NCBI GenBank assembly: GCA_013115135.1
Contig: JABANP010000286.1
Location: forward strand, 1 to 64,000
Source: Perkinsus olseni
Taxonomy: Eukaryota > Perkinsozoa > Perkinsida > Perkinsidae
DNA: 64,000 nucleotides
Reading direction: 5' to 3'
The notes under the pieces: model-generated
The model's database searches: none
Told to the model about the DNA's origin: nothing
What the model saw: only the letters and a program-made list of their open reading frames with translations
Part shown: positions 48,201-59,616 of the stretch, piece after piece
How positions within the stretch are numbered: the stretch's first letter is position 1
Layout: every line of letters begins with the position of its first letter
Made by a program: the position numbers and the translations under genes

Positions 48201-49026
48201 GTCATCTATATCCTTGGTGGAAGACACCTTGGGTGTCAGAATTGGCACTTTCCCAATGCTCTTATCAAATACCTCCCAGTTGGTTTTCCTGGGGTCCCTG
48301 CGAGACTTGGCCTTCCGTTGCTGGCCCATTGTCCTGAAGGTAGCGAGGATTCCTCGATGGTCCCCTATTGTGTCCGTCATCTCTGTTTTCACCCAGTGCA
48401 ATCCCCTCGAGGCTACCATGTCAATGTAGCTCGGCGACCTCGTTGGGTCATAGGGGATGAAAGATGGTCCCGCTCCCACATCATTAACCGACAGTAGGGA
48501 ATTCTCCAAGAGGAAGAATTCCAGGTCCTGGCCTCGCCTCCACTTCCCATCCGGGTCACTTCCTGTGAAGGTGTCGGGCGACCAAAGGCCCGAGCTCGCG
48601 TTCGTGTCCCCTCCCAGTATGAGGATTTCCTCTAGATCATCCGCGATCGCCTGGTCTAGACCCCTTATAGTTTCCGCCATGGGAATCAGTTTGTCAGCGT
48701 AGAGGCTAACAAATTTGGACCTCCAATTGTCCGTGCTGGCATGCACCACTGCTATGTCCTCTGGCTGTTGCTGGACTTGGGTGATCCTGCAATGGCGAGG
48801 TATCAAGATTGCTGCTCTACATAACTCTCTGGCCCCTGGGGTTCGGAGCTCTCGGGTTTCTGGCCGATCTAATTACCGTGAAACCATTATAGGTATCCTG
48901 GGTCATGAGATGTCGTGGGCACTCTTGTAGTAGAATGACCACGTCCTTCAATCCTTTGTCTACGATATTACACTTGAACCAGTCCTCTAAAACCCCCATA
49001 CTCTTACCTACATTGATCGATGCCAC
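45266..49026 (-). pseudogene. LINE1 ORF2: endonuclease, reverse transcriptase, RNase H
   Basis: Endonuclease from 49026 (ASINVGKSMGVLEDW; ILGGDTNASSGLW; SYIDMVASRG; IGDHRGI), reverse transcriptase 47575-46235 (AVRPVSLTATTAK; GVHGFTRSRSCSTAL; TWDLKSAFDHVSHAHL; GITQGGSLSPCIFSI; catalytic FADDALAI), RNase H 46418-45642 (YSDGSL; DSRSAIQSI; WTRGHAGDPGNEASD) and a C-terminal zinc motif CRHCGKHKETLVHWCWC. At least four frame breaks (near 48820, 47800, 47580 and 46300-45660) make it inactive unless they are assembly errors. Confidence 0.85.
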
Positions 49027-49142
49027 TGTAAGGTAAGTGTCTCCGGCAGCCTCTCTGGGGTTAGTAACTGGGCTGCCGTCGATTGGGGGTGATCAGTGTG
49101 AGCGTCCGGCCTCTCTCTGGCCGGATGAAAACCCATTATTGC

Positions 49143-49687
49143 TCAGTCCCATCTTCCAGTCGTCACCCAGGCCGCCAAGGGGGTTGCGTTCACTAGTGAA
49201 GAACCCACTGTACCCTGACTTTCCACCACAGAGCAGTACTCCGAAGATGCATCTGCTTCTGATGGCGCAGTGTCCGCCCAGTCGAATCTTGCTGCAGGTA
49301 GCGCACCCACTGCAGGGAGTGGGGATTCCATCCTGAGTGTAGCGCCCCTGCGGTTGGCCCCTACGGTATGTCCTCTGGGTTCTGGTCGTTCCTTCCTGCA
49401 ATTCCCCTCCAAGGCTGAATGCCCCGTAGCGTTACATATCGAACATACACGGTGAATGCCCCTGAAGCCTCTCACCTCCGGGCATTCCCGTACCTGATGC
49501 TTCTTGCCACAGTTGATACACTGTGGGCTTGCCGTACACTGATCTCCCACCACCGGGTGTAGCTTGCCGCAGCGGTAACACAGTGGGTTAGGGGACATTT
49601 TTGATATCCTGTAGGATCTTAGTCCGATAAAGACCTTACCCACCTTCAACACCCCTTGAAGATCCGTCCTAGGACCTTTAATTATAT
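49143..49687 (-). CDS. LINE1 ORF1 (gag-like) C-terminal part
   Basis: RNA-binding structural protein of the element. The fragment begins LKVGKVFIGLRSYRI and holds CCHC-type knuckles: CYRCGKLHPVVGDQC, CINCGKKHQVREC and CSICNATGHSALEGNC. The tail is Ser/Ala-rich and ends GRWD-stop at 49143. N-terminal part missing through 5' truncation. Confidence 0.8.
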
Positions 49688-50092
49688 TAGTAGTTGTGGT
49701 AGTAGTCGTGGTTGTAGTAGTCGTGGTCGTAGAAGTTGTAGTCGTCGTGGTTGTAGTAGTTGTGGTCGTCGTGGTTGTAGTAGTTGTGGTCGTCGTGGTT
49801 GTAGTAGTTGTGGTCGTCGTGGTCGTGGTCGTGGTAGTAGTCGTGGTCGTAGTAGTTGTGGTCGTCGTAGTTGTGGTCGTCGTGGTTGTAGTAGTCGTGG
49901 TCGTCGTGGTCGTCGTGGTTGTAGTAGTCGTGGTCGTAGTAGTTGTGGTCGTCGTGGTTGTAGTAGTCGTGGTCGTAGTAGTCGTGGTCGTAGTAGTCGT
50001 CGTAGTCGTGGTAGTAGTTGTGGTCGTAGTAGTTGTGGTCGTCGTGGTTGTAGTAGTCGTGGTCGTCGTGGTCGTGGACGTGGTAGTAGTCG
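49688..50092 (-). repeat. ACN array fragment between the two LINEs
   Basis: About 405 nt of threonine-codon repeat on the minus strand, framed by the 5' end of LINE1 and the 3' end of LINE2. It matches the unit types of both outer arrays, so the three arrays were probably one. Confidence 0.8.
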
Positions 50093-53000
50093 TTTTGTTT
50101 TGTTTTGTTAGTGAGGCTTCTGCGACTAGGCGCTACGCAACATGTCCTGACTGAGTCAGTATGGTTGCTAGCCTCGCGCTTATGAAAGCGCTGAGTCCGG
50201 GCCTTCCGGGCTCGTCTAAGTGTGAGTTCCTCCTGACCAAGTGGCTTGAGCTGGATCCCCCTAGTTCGAGCGACTGGAATCCAGTCAGGCACTACTTTGG
50301 TCAGGAATTTATTCAGGCCGCTATTACGTTCGCATACCGCTTTCCTTAAGAGTCTCAGCCCCCTGATCTTGTCCGACTCGTTACCCGGGCCGACTTCTAG
50401 TATGTTCCTGTTTAAGTTGTCGGTACGGGCACGCCTCATTCTGGCTGAGTTACACCAGAAGAAGTGTGCTATCGTTTCCTTCTCCCTGCCGCAATACCTG
50501 CATTGTTGTGTGGCGTTGCCATACCTTTTGCTTCGTCCCTTAAAGCCTCGAACGTTGCCATGGTAGGACAGGAGTTCCACAAATTTCCTTCTTTGTATCT
50601 TGCTCCATCTAGTAGTTCTCCTCATTATGGAGCGCAATTGTATGAGCCCTAATGATAACCCCAGTCTGTTGACTGCTAGGGGGCTGCCCCTCTTCTGCCA
50701 AATTCCCTCAATTTCTTTATCCATTGTTTTCCGGATTTCCTCGAATGTGTGAGAGACCGGAGTCTCTACCCGTACAACTTTTATGTCGGTACTCGTGCCG
50801 GACCCTCCTTTCCTTGCAGCCCAGTCCGAGAGTTCGTTGCCTGTTGTACCACAGTGCCCTTTGACCCATGATATAGTGGTGAGAGTCCCGGAAGCGCAGA
50901 TGCTTTCGAGTGTATCTCTTAACCGGACAATTTGTGGCGTAGGCCTGTCGCTTGTGATGCTTTGTATGGCTGCTCTCGAGTCTAGCCATATCTGTGCTTC
51001 CCGTAATGGGCGCTCGTTCCTGGCTATGGTTTCTTCTATCAATAGGGCTGCTTCTGCAACTCCGGCCAATTCGGCTTGACATATGTTTGCTCCGCCCACT
51101 AGCCGTATCGAGCGCAAGCTAGCCACTCCCAATTGATTGAGAGTAGCCAGTCCTGCCCCTGTTTTGTTGGTCTGGTTGGGCACTTTCAACAGTGAACCAT
51201 CGGTGAACACCACCAATTGATCCTCCGTGGACGTTGACGGAGCTGAGCCACTTCCTATATTGATCTTCATCCGGCTAGGAGCTTGCCAGTCAGTCTTCGT
51301 CCTGGACTCCCTTTTCAGGTGTGGGTCTTTTACTCCCCATTTCCTGAGTCGTTTTTGCCAGTGTGTCGGTGTGACAATGTCTGGATTGTGCATCCAAAAC
51401 TTTGCGCATCTCTTCCTTCCTGTCGTTCTGACCGGTTCTGTTATGCTCTGTAGTACCTTGCTCATCAGAGCGTTGGGTGTAGATCTGATGCATCCGTAGA
51501 TGAGCTTAGCCATAGAGGCTTCTAATCGCGTGATACCTTTAATCACTTTGGCCGAGTCCAGTGATTCTCCCCATGCCTCAACCCCATATAATAGACTGCT
51601 GACGATCTGCTGTTTCCAGAATAAAATGAGCTCCGGAACGGCCGGGCCCCAGCTTGAGCCCCCTAATTTCCTGCACTGCCCTATAGTGGCCAGAGATTTT
51701 GCTATGGCCTCTACGGCGTGGTTCTCCCAAGAGTTCGATATCCTAGCCCCAAGCCATTTCAGACTATCCTTGACGGCGAGATGGTGACCGTTGCCTGGTT
51801 CGATCGCTGCTGCCTCCTGCAGCATGTTCCTATGGTACTCCGAAGGGCAGCAGACATTGTGTTTGGTGGGGTCAGTAGCCAAGTCTGCTCGATCTGCCGC
51901 CCTCCCTACTATCTCCGTGGCGGCCTTCAGGCCCCTCAACAGACCCCGTCCCGTCAGTGCTCTGATGATCGCGAGGACGTCGTCGGCATATATCAGTGGG
52001 TGTATCTGGTAATCTCCGTTGTCTACCGTAAGGTTGTTGTCAAGGTCCCATGTACTGATTGCGAATAGGACAGGCGACAAGGAACCACCCTGGCTGATCC
52101 CTCGAGTGCGGACTCTCTGCTCACCATCGAGATGGATGGTGTGTCCTGTGAGGAACGATTCGATGATGTGCTGCCATGCCCTCCCTGCTTTGCGACCTAT
52201 CGAGTTGATGATGTGCCTATGGCTTATTTTATCGAAGGCGCTCTGTACATCGAAGGTGGCTATTGCCAGATCTTCTTTACCCGATCCGCTGAGTTCTCTC
52301 GCGACCTCTACGAGTGCCGTGCTAGTGGAGCGACCGGCCGTGAATCCGAAGACCCCAGGCGGTGCTTGGCCACACGCTTTCTCGAGCCTATCTTTGAGCA
52401 GCATCTCCACGTACTTGCTTAAGACGCTTGTCAAGGAGACGGGGCGGAAGGCCCGCGGGCCTATTCCTCTTCCTTTAGACAGTAGGAAGAGGTCACATCT
52501 TTTGAGGCAGCTGGGAAAGTGGCCCCATTCCAAAATAGAGTTCACTAGAGCCTCCAGCTGTTTGCCCCATACCGGTGAGGATATGCCCGCTACCAGGTGC
52601 TCGTACGTGACCTGGTCGTATCCTGGAGCTTTGCCCTTTTTCTGTGATATTTTCTTCACCACTCTTTTTATCTCCGTCTCGCTCAAGGCTCCGCCTAGGT
52701 CGTCTAGTAGATTTGGGCACCGAATCGCTGGTGTGGCATGTCTTTCTGTCTGTGTGCCGATATAATAGTCAAGTATTTCTTTGACGTCATAGTCCTCTTT
52801 CTTGGGGGCTCGTGCCTTTGTTCTTCTGCCTATGTCCTGCGATGTGAGGGAACAGGCCGTTTCTCTGTAGTACACTAGTTTTGCGTTCTTGATGGCATTA
52901 AAGTACGCTCTCTTGTGTGCTTTAGTATTATCAATCAGGAGATCTAGGCTTTGGGAGCAGCTACCGAGCCCGGTTGGCAGGCCCCTCCTGGCATTCTTCA

Positions 53001-53621
53001 ACTTCTGCTCGGCTATCTTCAGTTCCTTCCGCTTGGCCTCTAGGTTCCGGTTCCACCAAGGTGCAGACGTTCCCACCCTGCGGGGAGTCTTTTGTTTCGG
53101 GGTGGATCTGCATATCGCCGAGCGTATGGAAGCCATAATTGCTTTTGCCCACAGATCTATGTCCCCCGTATTGTTTATTATGGGGATTACTGGGCATGAA
53201 CTGTCGATAATATCGCGAAACTTCTCCCAGTTAGTCCTTCCGGGGAGGCGGCGTTTCTTGGAGGTGGGGGAGCCTTCGTCCGTAAGTTTGAATAGTGTCC
53301 CCAACGCTAGGTGGTCCCCCGTAGTGTCGAGGTTGTAAGTTTCCAGGGGAAAAGCCCTACCTGTCGATGCGATAAAGTCTATGAATGTGCCCGATATGCT
53401 ATGATCGTGGGGCTCGAATGACGGGATATTCTTGTTGTTGCTGCATATTGTGAGATTCTGGCTGGAGAGCATGTCCTCAAATGCTCGGCCTCTCCTCCAT
53501 CCAATAGGGTTCCTAGAGTTAGGTATCGCGTGCCATAGAGGTGAGTATGCGTTGGAGTCACCCCCGACGATAGTCGCATTGTGTTTGCCCCGCTGGCCGA
53601 TGACGGTTTCGAGGCTGTTGA
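50093..53621 (-). mobile_element. LINE copy 2, 5'-truncated, inserted in the ACN array
   Basis: A second LINE in the same orientation, clearly different in protein sequence from LINE1. Starts at ~53621 inside the endonuclease domain and ends with GCCTCACTAACAAAACAAAA joined to ACN repeats at 50093. The array resumes on both sides. Confidence 0.87.
50093..53621 (-). CDS. LINE2 ORF2: partial endonuclease, reverse transcriptase, RNase H (open)
   Basis: Open over its whole length. Endonuclease C-terminal half (IVGGDSNAYSPLWH; FIDFIASTG; TTGDHLALG), reverse transcriptase (AFRPVSLTSVLSK; GVFGFTAGRSTSTALVEV; TFDVQSAFDKISHRH; GISQGGSLSPVLFAI; catalytic IYADDVLAI), RNase H (FTDGSLLKV; DSRAAIQSI; WVKGHCGTTGNELSD) and zinc motif CRYCGREKETIAHFFWC. 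There is no stop before the element end: the frame runs RRSLTNKTKQN and on into the repeat, where it reads as Tyr/His/Asp until 49687. The first in-window ATG is 53472, but truncation makes the true start unknowable. This is the least damaged mobile ORF in the window after the MULE. Confidence 0.88.
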
Positions 53622-56600
53622 GTGGTCGTCGTGGTCGTGGTCGTCGTGGTCGTGGTCGTCGTGGTCGTGGTCGTCGTGGTCGTAGTAGTCGTGGTCGTAG
53701 TAGTCGTGGTCGTGGTCGTGGTCGTCGTGGTCGTAGTAGTCGTCGTGGTCGTAGTAGTGGTCGTGGTCGTGGTCGTCGTGGTTGTGGTCGTCGTGGTCGT
53801 GGTCGTCGTGGTTGTGGTCGTCGTGGTCGTAGTAGTTGTCGTAGTTGTGGTCGTCGTGGTCGTAGTAGTTGTCGTAGTTGTGGTCGTAGTAGTTGTGGTC
53901 GTCGTAGTTGTGGTCGTCGTGGTCGTAGTCGTCGTAGTCGTCGTAGTCGTAGTAGTTGTGGTCGTCGTGGTCGTAGTAGTTGTGGTCGTCGTGGTCGTAG
54001 TAGTTGTGGTCGTCGTGGTTGTAGTCGTCGTGGTTGTAGTCGTCGTAGTCGTAGTAGTTGTGGTCGTCGTGGTTGTAGTCGTCGTGGTTGTAGTAGTTGT
54101 GGTCGTCGTGGTTGTGGTCGTCGTGGTTGTAGTAGTCGTGGTCGTAGTAGTCGTGGTCGTAGAAGTCGTGGTTGTAGTAGTTGTGGTCGTCATGGTTGTA
54201 GTAGTCGTGGTCGTAGTAGTCGTGGTCGCAGTAGTCGTCGTAGTCGTAGTAGTTGTGGTAGTAGTCGTGGTCGTGGTCGTAGTAGTCGTGGTCGTAGTAG
54301 TCGTGGTCGTAGTAGTCGTGGTCGTCGTGGTCGTGGTCGTCGTGGTCGTCGTGGTCGTGGTCGTCGTGGTCGTAGTAGTCGTGGTCGCAGTAGTCGTCGT
54401 AGTCGTAGTAGTTGTGGTAGTAGTCGTGGTCGTAGTAGTCGTGGTCGTAGTAGTCGTGGTCGTAGTAGTCGTGGTCGTCGTGGTCGTGGTCGTCGTGGTC
54501 GTAGTAGTCGTCGTGGTCGTGGTCGTCGTGGTTGTGGTCGTCGTGGTCGTGGTCGTCGTGGTCGTAGTAGTTCTCGTAGTTGTGGTCGTAGTGGTCGTAG
54601 TAGTTGTAGTCGTAGTAGTTGTAGTAGTCGTGGTCGTAGTAGTCGTGGTCGTAGTAGTCGTAGTAGTTGTGGTCGTGGTCGTCGTAGTAGTTGTGGTCGT
54701 GGTCGTCGTGGTCGTAGTAGTTGTGGTCGTCGTGGTCGTAGTAGCCGTGGTCGTAGTAGTCGTGGTCGTAGTAGTTGTAGTAGTCGTGGTCGTAGTAGTT
54801 GTGGTCGTAGTAGTTGTGGTCGTAGTAGTTGTGGTCGTCGTGGTCGTCGTGGTTGTAGTAGTTGTGGTCGTAGTAGTTGTGGTCGTCGTGGTTGTAGTAG
54901 TCGTGGTCGTGGTCGTCGTGGTTGTAGTAGTTGTGGTCGTCGTGGTCGTGGTCGTAGTAGTTGTGGTCGTCGTGGTCGTCGTGGTTGTAGTAGTTGTGGT
55001 CGTAGTAGTTGTGGTCGTGGTCGTCGTGGTTGTAGTAGTCGTGGTCGTCGTGGTCGTAGTAGTCGTGGTCGTAGTAGTCGTGGTCGTGGTCGCGGTCGTA
55101 GTAGTTGTAGTCGTGGTTGTAGTAGTTGTAGTAGTCGTGGTCGTCGTGGTTGTAGTAGTTGTAGTAGTTGTAGTAGTTGTAGTAGTTGTAGTAGTTGTAG
55201 TAGTTGTAGTAGTCGTGGTCGTCGTCGTAGTTGTAGTAGTTGTGGTCGTGGTCGTCGTAGTTGTAGTAGTCGTGGTCGTGGTCGTGGTCGTCGTAGTTGT
55301 AGTAGTTGTGGTCGTGGTCGTGGTCGTGGTCGTCGTAGTTGTAGTAGCCGTGGTCGTGGTCGTCGTAGTTGTAGTAGTCGTGGTCGTGGTCGTCGTAGTT
55401 GTAGTAGTTGTGGTCGTAGTCGTGGTCGTGGTCGTCGTAGTTGTAGTAGTTGTGGTCGTGGTCGTCGTAGTTGTAGTAGTTGTGGTCGTGGTCGTCGTAG
55501 TTGTAGTAGTTGTGGTCGTGGTCGTCGTAGTTGTAGTTGTAGTTGTAGTGGTTGTGGTTGTGGTTGTGGTCGTCGGAGTTGTAGTAGTCGTGGTCGTGGT
55601 CGTCGTAGTTGTAGTAATCGTGGTTGTGGTCGTCGTAGTTGTAGTAGTTGTGGTCGTGGTCGTGGTCGTCGTAGTAGTTGTGGTCGTGGTCGTCGTAGTA
55701 ATTGTGGTCGTCGTGGTCGTGGTCGTGGTCGTCGTAGTTGTAGTGGTCGTGGTCGTGGTCGTAGTAGTCGTGGTCGTCGTGGTCGTCGTAGTTGTAGTAG
55801 TTGTGGTCGTGGTCGTCGTAGTTGTAGTAGTTGTGGTCGTGGGCGTCGTAGTTGTAGTAGTTGTGGTCGTCGTAGTTGTAGTAGTCGTGGTCGTCGTAGT
55901 TGTAGTAGTCGTGGTCGTCGTAGTTGTGGTCGTCGTGGTCGTGATTGTAGTGATTTTAGTCGTAGTGGTTGTAGTCGTGGTGCTCTGCTTTGTAGTAGCA
56001 CTAGTCGTGGTGCTCTTGGTTGTGGAAGTCCTAGTCGTCGTACTCTTGGTCGTAGTAGTCCTAGTCGTCGTACTCTTGGACGTAGTGGTCCTAGTCGTAG
56101 TGCTCTTGGTTGTCGTAGTCCTAGTCCTAGTCGTAGTGCTCTTGGTTGTTGTAGTCCTAGTCCTAGTCGTAGTGCTCTTGGTTGTTGTAGTCCTAGTCGT
56201 GGAAGTCATAGTTGTTGTAGTCCTAGTCGTGGAAGTCATAGTTGTAGTAGCACTTGTCGTGGAGCTCATAGTTGTAGTAGCACTAGTCGTAGAGCTCTTA
56301 GTTGTAGTAGTCCTAGTCGTAGTGCTTTTTTGGTTGTAGTAGTCCTAGTCGTAGTGCTCTTGGTTGTAGTAGCACTAGTCGTGGAGGTCATAGTTGTAGT
56401 AGCACTAGTCGTAGTGCTCTTGGTTGTAGTAGTCCTAGTCGTAGTGCTCTTGGTTGTAGTAGTCCTAGTCGTAGTGCTCTTGGTTGTAGTAGTCCTAGTC
56501 GTAGTGCTCTTGGTTGTAGTAGTCCTAGTCGTAGTGCTCTTGGTTGTTGTAGTCCTAGTCGTGGAAGTCATAGTTGAAGTAGCACTAGTCGTGGAGGTCA

Positions 56601-57126
56601 TAGTTGTAGTAGCACTAGTCGTAGTGCTCTTGGTTGTAATAGTCCTAGTCGTAGTGCTCTTGGTTGTTGTAGTCCTAGTCGTAGTGCTCTTGGTTGTAGT
56701 AGTCCTAGTCGTGGAAGGCATAGTTGTAGTAGCACTAGTCGTGGAGGTCATAGTTGTAGTAGCACTAGTCGTGGAGCTCATAGTTGTAGTAGCACTAGTC
56801 GTGGAGCTCATAGTTGTAGTAGTGTCAGAGGTAGTACCCGAGGTCGTAGTGGTCTCAGTTGTAGTGGTTCTTCTCTTCGAACGCTTCAACATGCGTTGAC
56901 GATCTTCGTACTCCATACCAGATATCTCTACACTACTTTGATAATCTACACTAACAGATCTAGGTTCATCATCACCCAATGTGGTAGTAGTAATGCTATA
57001 ATCACAATTGTTATAGGCTGGCTGAGCGTCCATCTTCGCAGCCCCAGTCACCAGCGGGACCTTCTCAGCTGAAATAACCGACAGAAATAAATTAAGAATA
57101 ACAGTGATGGCCAAGGTGCGAGCCAT
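53622..57126 (-). CDS. Signal-peptide, giant Thr-rich mucin-like protein (5' part, interrupted)
   Basis: ATG at 57126 opens MARTLAITVILNLFLSVISA, a strong signal peptide, followed by a ~65-residue non-repetitive region (YNNCDYSITTTTLGDDEP; SSVEISGMEYEDRQRML; RSKRR). Then come repeats of TTTKSTTTRT / TTTMTSTTSAT type to ~55990 and almost uninterrupted Thr (ACN) down to 53622. The Thr frame stays open for ~880 codons. Near 56330 a T run is 2 nt longer than in sister units and shifts frame. Predicted role: densely O-glycosylated surface or secreted mucin. LINE2 ends the reading frame at 53621; downstream arrays (49688-50092 and 42222-45158) are the likely lost 3' part. Confidence 0.7.
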
Positions 57127-58124
57127 TAGCGCTATTGACGCGAAAAAACCGGAAGCATACACTAAGGCAAAGCAGAAGACTTGAAAGATCACCTTACCCG
57201 CGTGGACCACCCGATACTGGATACTAGCCCATAAACGAACGCAAGTAAAATATAGATCGCATTGAAGTGCTAACACTCGGACTAGAAGTCGTGAAAGGTT
57301 GAAGACGTTCAGACGAGCAAGTATAGTGCGGAATATCTTACTCGCGCGGACCGATGAAACGCTCGCAGAGCTAAGCCTTGTGCGTGCAGAATCCTTGTGA
57401 CACTCTTCCCTGTGCGTCGGGGCCCGTGGCGAACTTACTTAACGAAACTCGTTTTAATCATCATGACTTCTCCGGGCATCGACTGCGATAGTGGCTCGCC
57501 GGGCGCCTGGCTTGCTATTTCCCAGGCAGTCGATGAGAGCACATTACGATGATGTATATTTGATTAACAGACTGTGATGTACATCAACTAATGCAATGTT
57601 GACAACTCTTTCCACGGCCTTTCTCGACCGCAAGTTTAAGCCCTGTGAACTGATTCTCCACGTGGTCGGACGATGCCCCGCGACTGGAAACAGAGCACGC
57701 GTGTCGGGCAGGGCCGTATAGTACAGACCCTACTAATCGCAGTACTATGACGGCTAGGTTATAAGCCGAAGTAACGCGTGCCATAGCACAGACTGATTGG
57801 AATGGCTACTCTATAGCGTGGGGTGGTGAGATTGAAGTCTCAGCTCTGACTGAAGCAACCCGCATTGGGCTCGTGAACGAACCGCGTGCGCGAGGTTTCA
57901 CGTGTATCCCGGGGGCGAAGGCCGTCGTTGTCGTGTAGGACTGGCCAACGGTTCAGGGGAGTTTTCAACCAACAGTCCTCGCACACATCGCGTAATGGGG
58001 GGTAGAGGGTAGGTACGTACCCGGGGGTAGGTTAAAGGGAAGTTTTGACGCTTCATTCGGTGGTCTCTGTACAAGTCGGCCGCAAAGCTCGGCAAAGTGT
58101 CTCTCTATCCACGGGCGATGTTGT
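57127..58124. other. Upstream of the mucin gene, intergenic
   Basis: No gene recognised. Should contain the mucin promoter on the minus strand; no element identifiable. Confidence 0.4.
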
Positions 58125-58183
58125 ACCCTCGAATCGAACCCGCGACCTCGAGCGTGTAAGCCAGGTGGCCCAACCAGCCGACC
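58125..58183 (-). mobile_element. tRNA-Val(TAC)-like SINE head or tRNA pseudogene
   Basis: Minus strand from 58183: GGTCGGCTGGTTGGGC, then an arm with TTACAC in the loop position, GAGGTC, then GCGGGTTCGATTCGAG (T-arm/B-box). The 3' acceptor strand does not pair with GGTCGGC, so not a functional tRNA. Confidence 0.5.
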
Positions 58184-59468
58184 AAACTTGCAAAAAATTT
58201 CTGTGCTGATTAGTCATGGGTAGCGATACACTCTTTCGACTTGTCTGACTTGTTAGTACTCCCGGCTTGCCTCGCACGGTCTGGGACTCTCTATGGGATG
58301 AATATATGTGAATGGAGCGCCCGAACAGGGATCATGCGGCATATGCAAAGCGAGGCAATTATCCTCCTGCCGCTCCCTCCGAGCGAGTCCCTCGGGTGCA
58401 GCTGAAGGCAGACCAAATGCTGATCGTGCGCCTTCTCATTTTGTCTTCGCTCAGATTCCGGTTCTACCCACCAAAGGGACTCCTTCCATCCCTGTTCCAA
58501 TGCCTCAGACACCGAGTCGCTTCCATTCTCTTTGATGTCATCAAAAGAGGACTCGGAACCTATCGAGCGCCGATGGAGGCCGCCTCATTGGGAGTTCCAG
58601 GGTTTCCTGCGTCTGGATAATGATGAGAAACCAGAAGATATCGAAGAAGGCATCCAAAGGCTTCGCCAGCGCGTATCTGCTCGGTTCGGAGATACTGACA
58701 ATGCTATGAAGCATAGCCTATGATCTCTACCTGCAACCATAGATATCCCACGAAACCCAATAATTATGCATACTTGAAGTGCGTCCAGCAGTGCTGAATC
58801 AGCACGACGGTCGTCCTGTACGGTATCGCGTTGTTATCAACCGTGAGAATCACAATTTTCGTCTCGAAAACTATAGGAACAACAAGGATAATGAGGGTGC
58901 GGAGCGCGGGTCCATTGACAGTCTTTACAGAACTACTAGGTGCCTGACTCGCTGCGAGAGCGCATGTTACAAGTGCTAGAAGTGTCGAGACCAACCACTG
59001 CAATTAACACACATCAGCACTCCAGCTCTACACCCACTACGAAGTAGTTGGCATCGAGATGACCCTCGCATGGATTGGCGCATATATTGGAGTCTTCCAC
59101 ACCGAGCGAGCAGACTACTTAGCTAACGAAGGTCGGCTCACGGGAACAAAATTTGATGTCCCGACGCCGATAGCAACCACAAACAGCAGCGACATGGTCG
59201 CGAACCTTACCTTCAATTCTTTCCAGTGAACTCTTCACACTAGTATCTGTGATGGGAAAAGCACCCATTTGTAACAGCAACAGGACTCCTGTTACAGGAG
59301 CATTCTTATCTTCCGCTGAGCAGAGTCCGCTCCATGGCAGCGGAACACACTTGGCATGGCTAGAAGTAATGACAGAGGAGCACACTCTTATACGAGAAAC
59401 TCTTTGAAGATCCGGTATCCCGCCTGTTGATTATTACAACTTTTCCAATCTTGAGCCTTTGCTCCCTG
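58184..59468. other. Intergenic with weak secreted-protein signal
   Basis: A minus-strand frame at 59003-58764 reads VSTLLALVTCALAAS, signal-peptide-like, but lacks an ATG and may be part of an exon after a TTAATTGCAG acceptor. ORF 59119-59385 (minus) has no recognisable domain. Nothing else supported. Confidence 0.3.
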
Positions 59469-59575
59469 TTGTAGTGGTAGCAGTAGCTCTGGTCGTAGTT
59501 GTGGTCGCCGTAATGGTAGTAGTACTTGGGGTCGTCGTGGTAGTTTTGTTTTTCTGTGAGGGAACGGCAGTTCGC
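59469..59575 (-). repeat. Short ACN array joined to a LINE-type 3' end
   Basis: Minus strand: CCCTCACAGAAAAACAAAAC (59563-59544) followed directly by ~75 nt of threonine-codon repeat (59543-59469). The junction is very similar to both LINE 3' junctions, and the frame entering it reads CRSLTEKQN against RRSLTNKTKQN in LINE2. Probably the 3' stub of a third, strongly truncated or diverged insertion. Confidence 0.5.
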
Positions 59576-59587
59576 CACTAGCATAGC

Positions 59588-59616
59588 GGTATGCCCGTAT
59601 AATATACGGGCATACC
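59588..59616. repeat. Perfect 13-bp hairpin
   Basis: Arms 59588-59600 and 59604-59616 are exactly complementary around AAT. It lies 20-45 nt from the LINE-like stub. Confidence 0.75.

Larger units (their letters stand above)
45159..49687 (-). mobile_element. LINE copy 1, 5'-truncated, inserted in the ACN array
   Basis: Non-LTR retrotransposon in R1/Jockey-like order: gag with CCHC knuckles, AP endonuclease, RT, RNase H, C-terminal CCHC. It begins abruptly inside the gag (49687) and ends with sense-strand GCCTCACTAACAAAACAAAA joined directly to ACN repeats. Array sequence lies on both sides, so the insertion was into the repeat. Several frameshifts in ORF2 show it is no longer intact. Confidence 0.85.

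Noticed and set aside
49687..50092. Tyr/His/Asp-rich C-terminal extension of LINE2 ORF2 as a domain
   Set aside because: It is the target microsatellite read in the LINE frame, not element sequence.
53432..56899. Very long plus-strand Arg/Ser/Gly, Val-only and Pro/Arg/Leu frames over the arrays
   Set aside because: They are the other frames of the ACN/GTN repeat; only the minus-strand Thr frame connects to a signal peptide and unique sequence.
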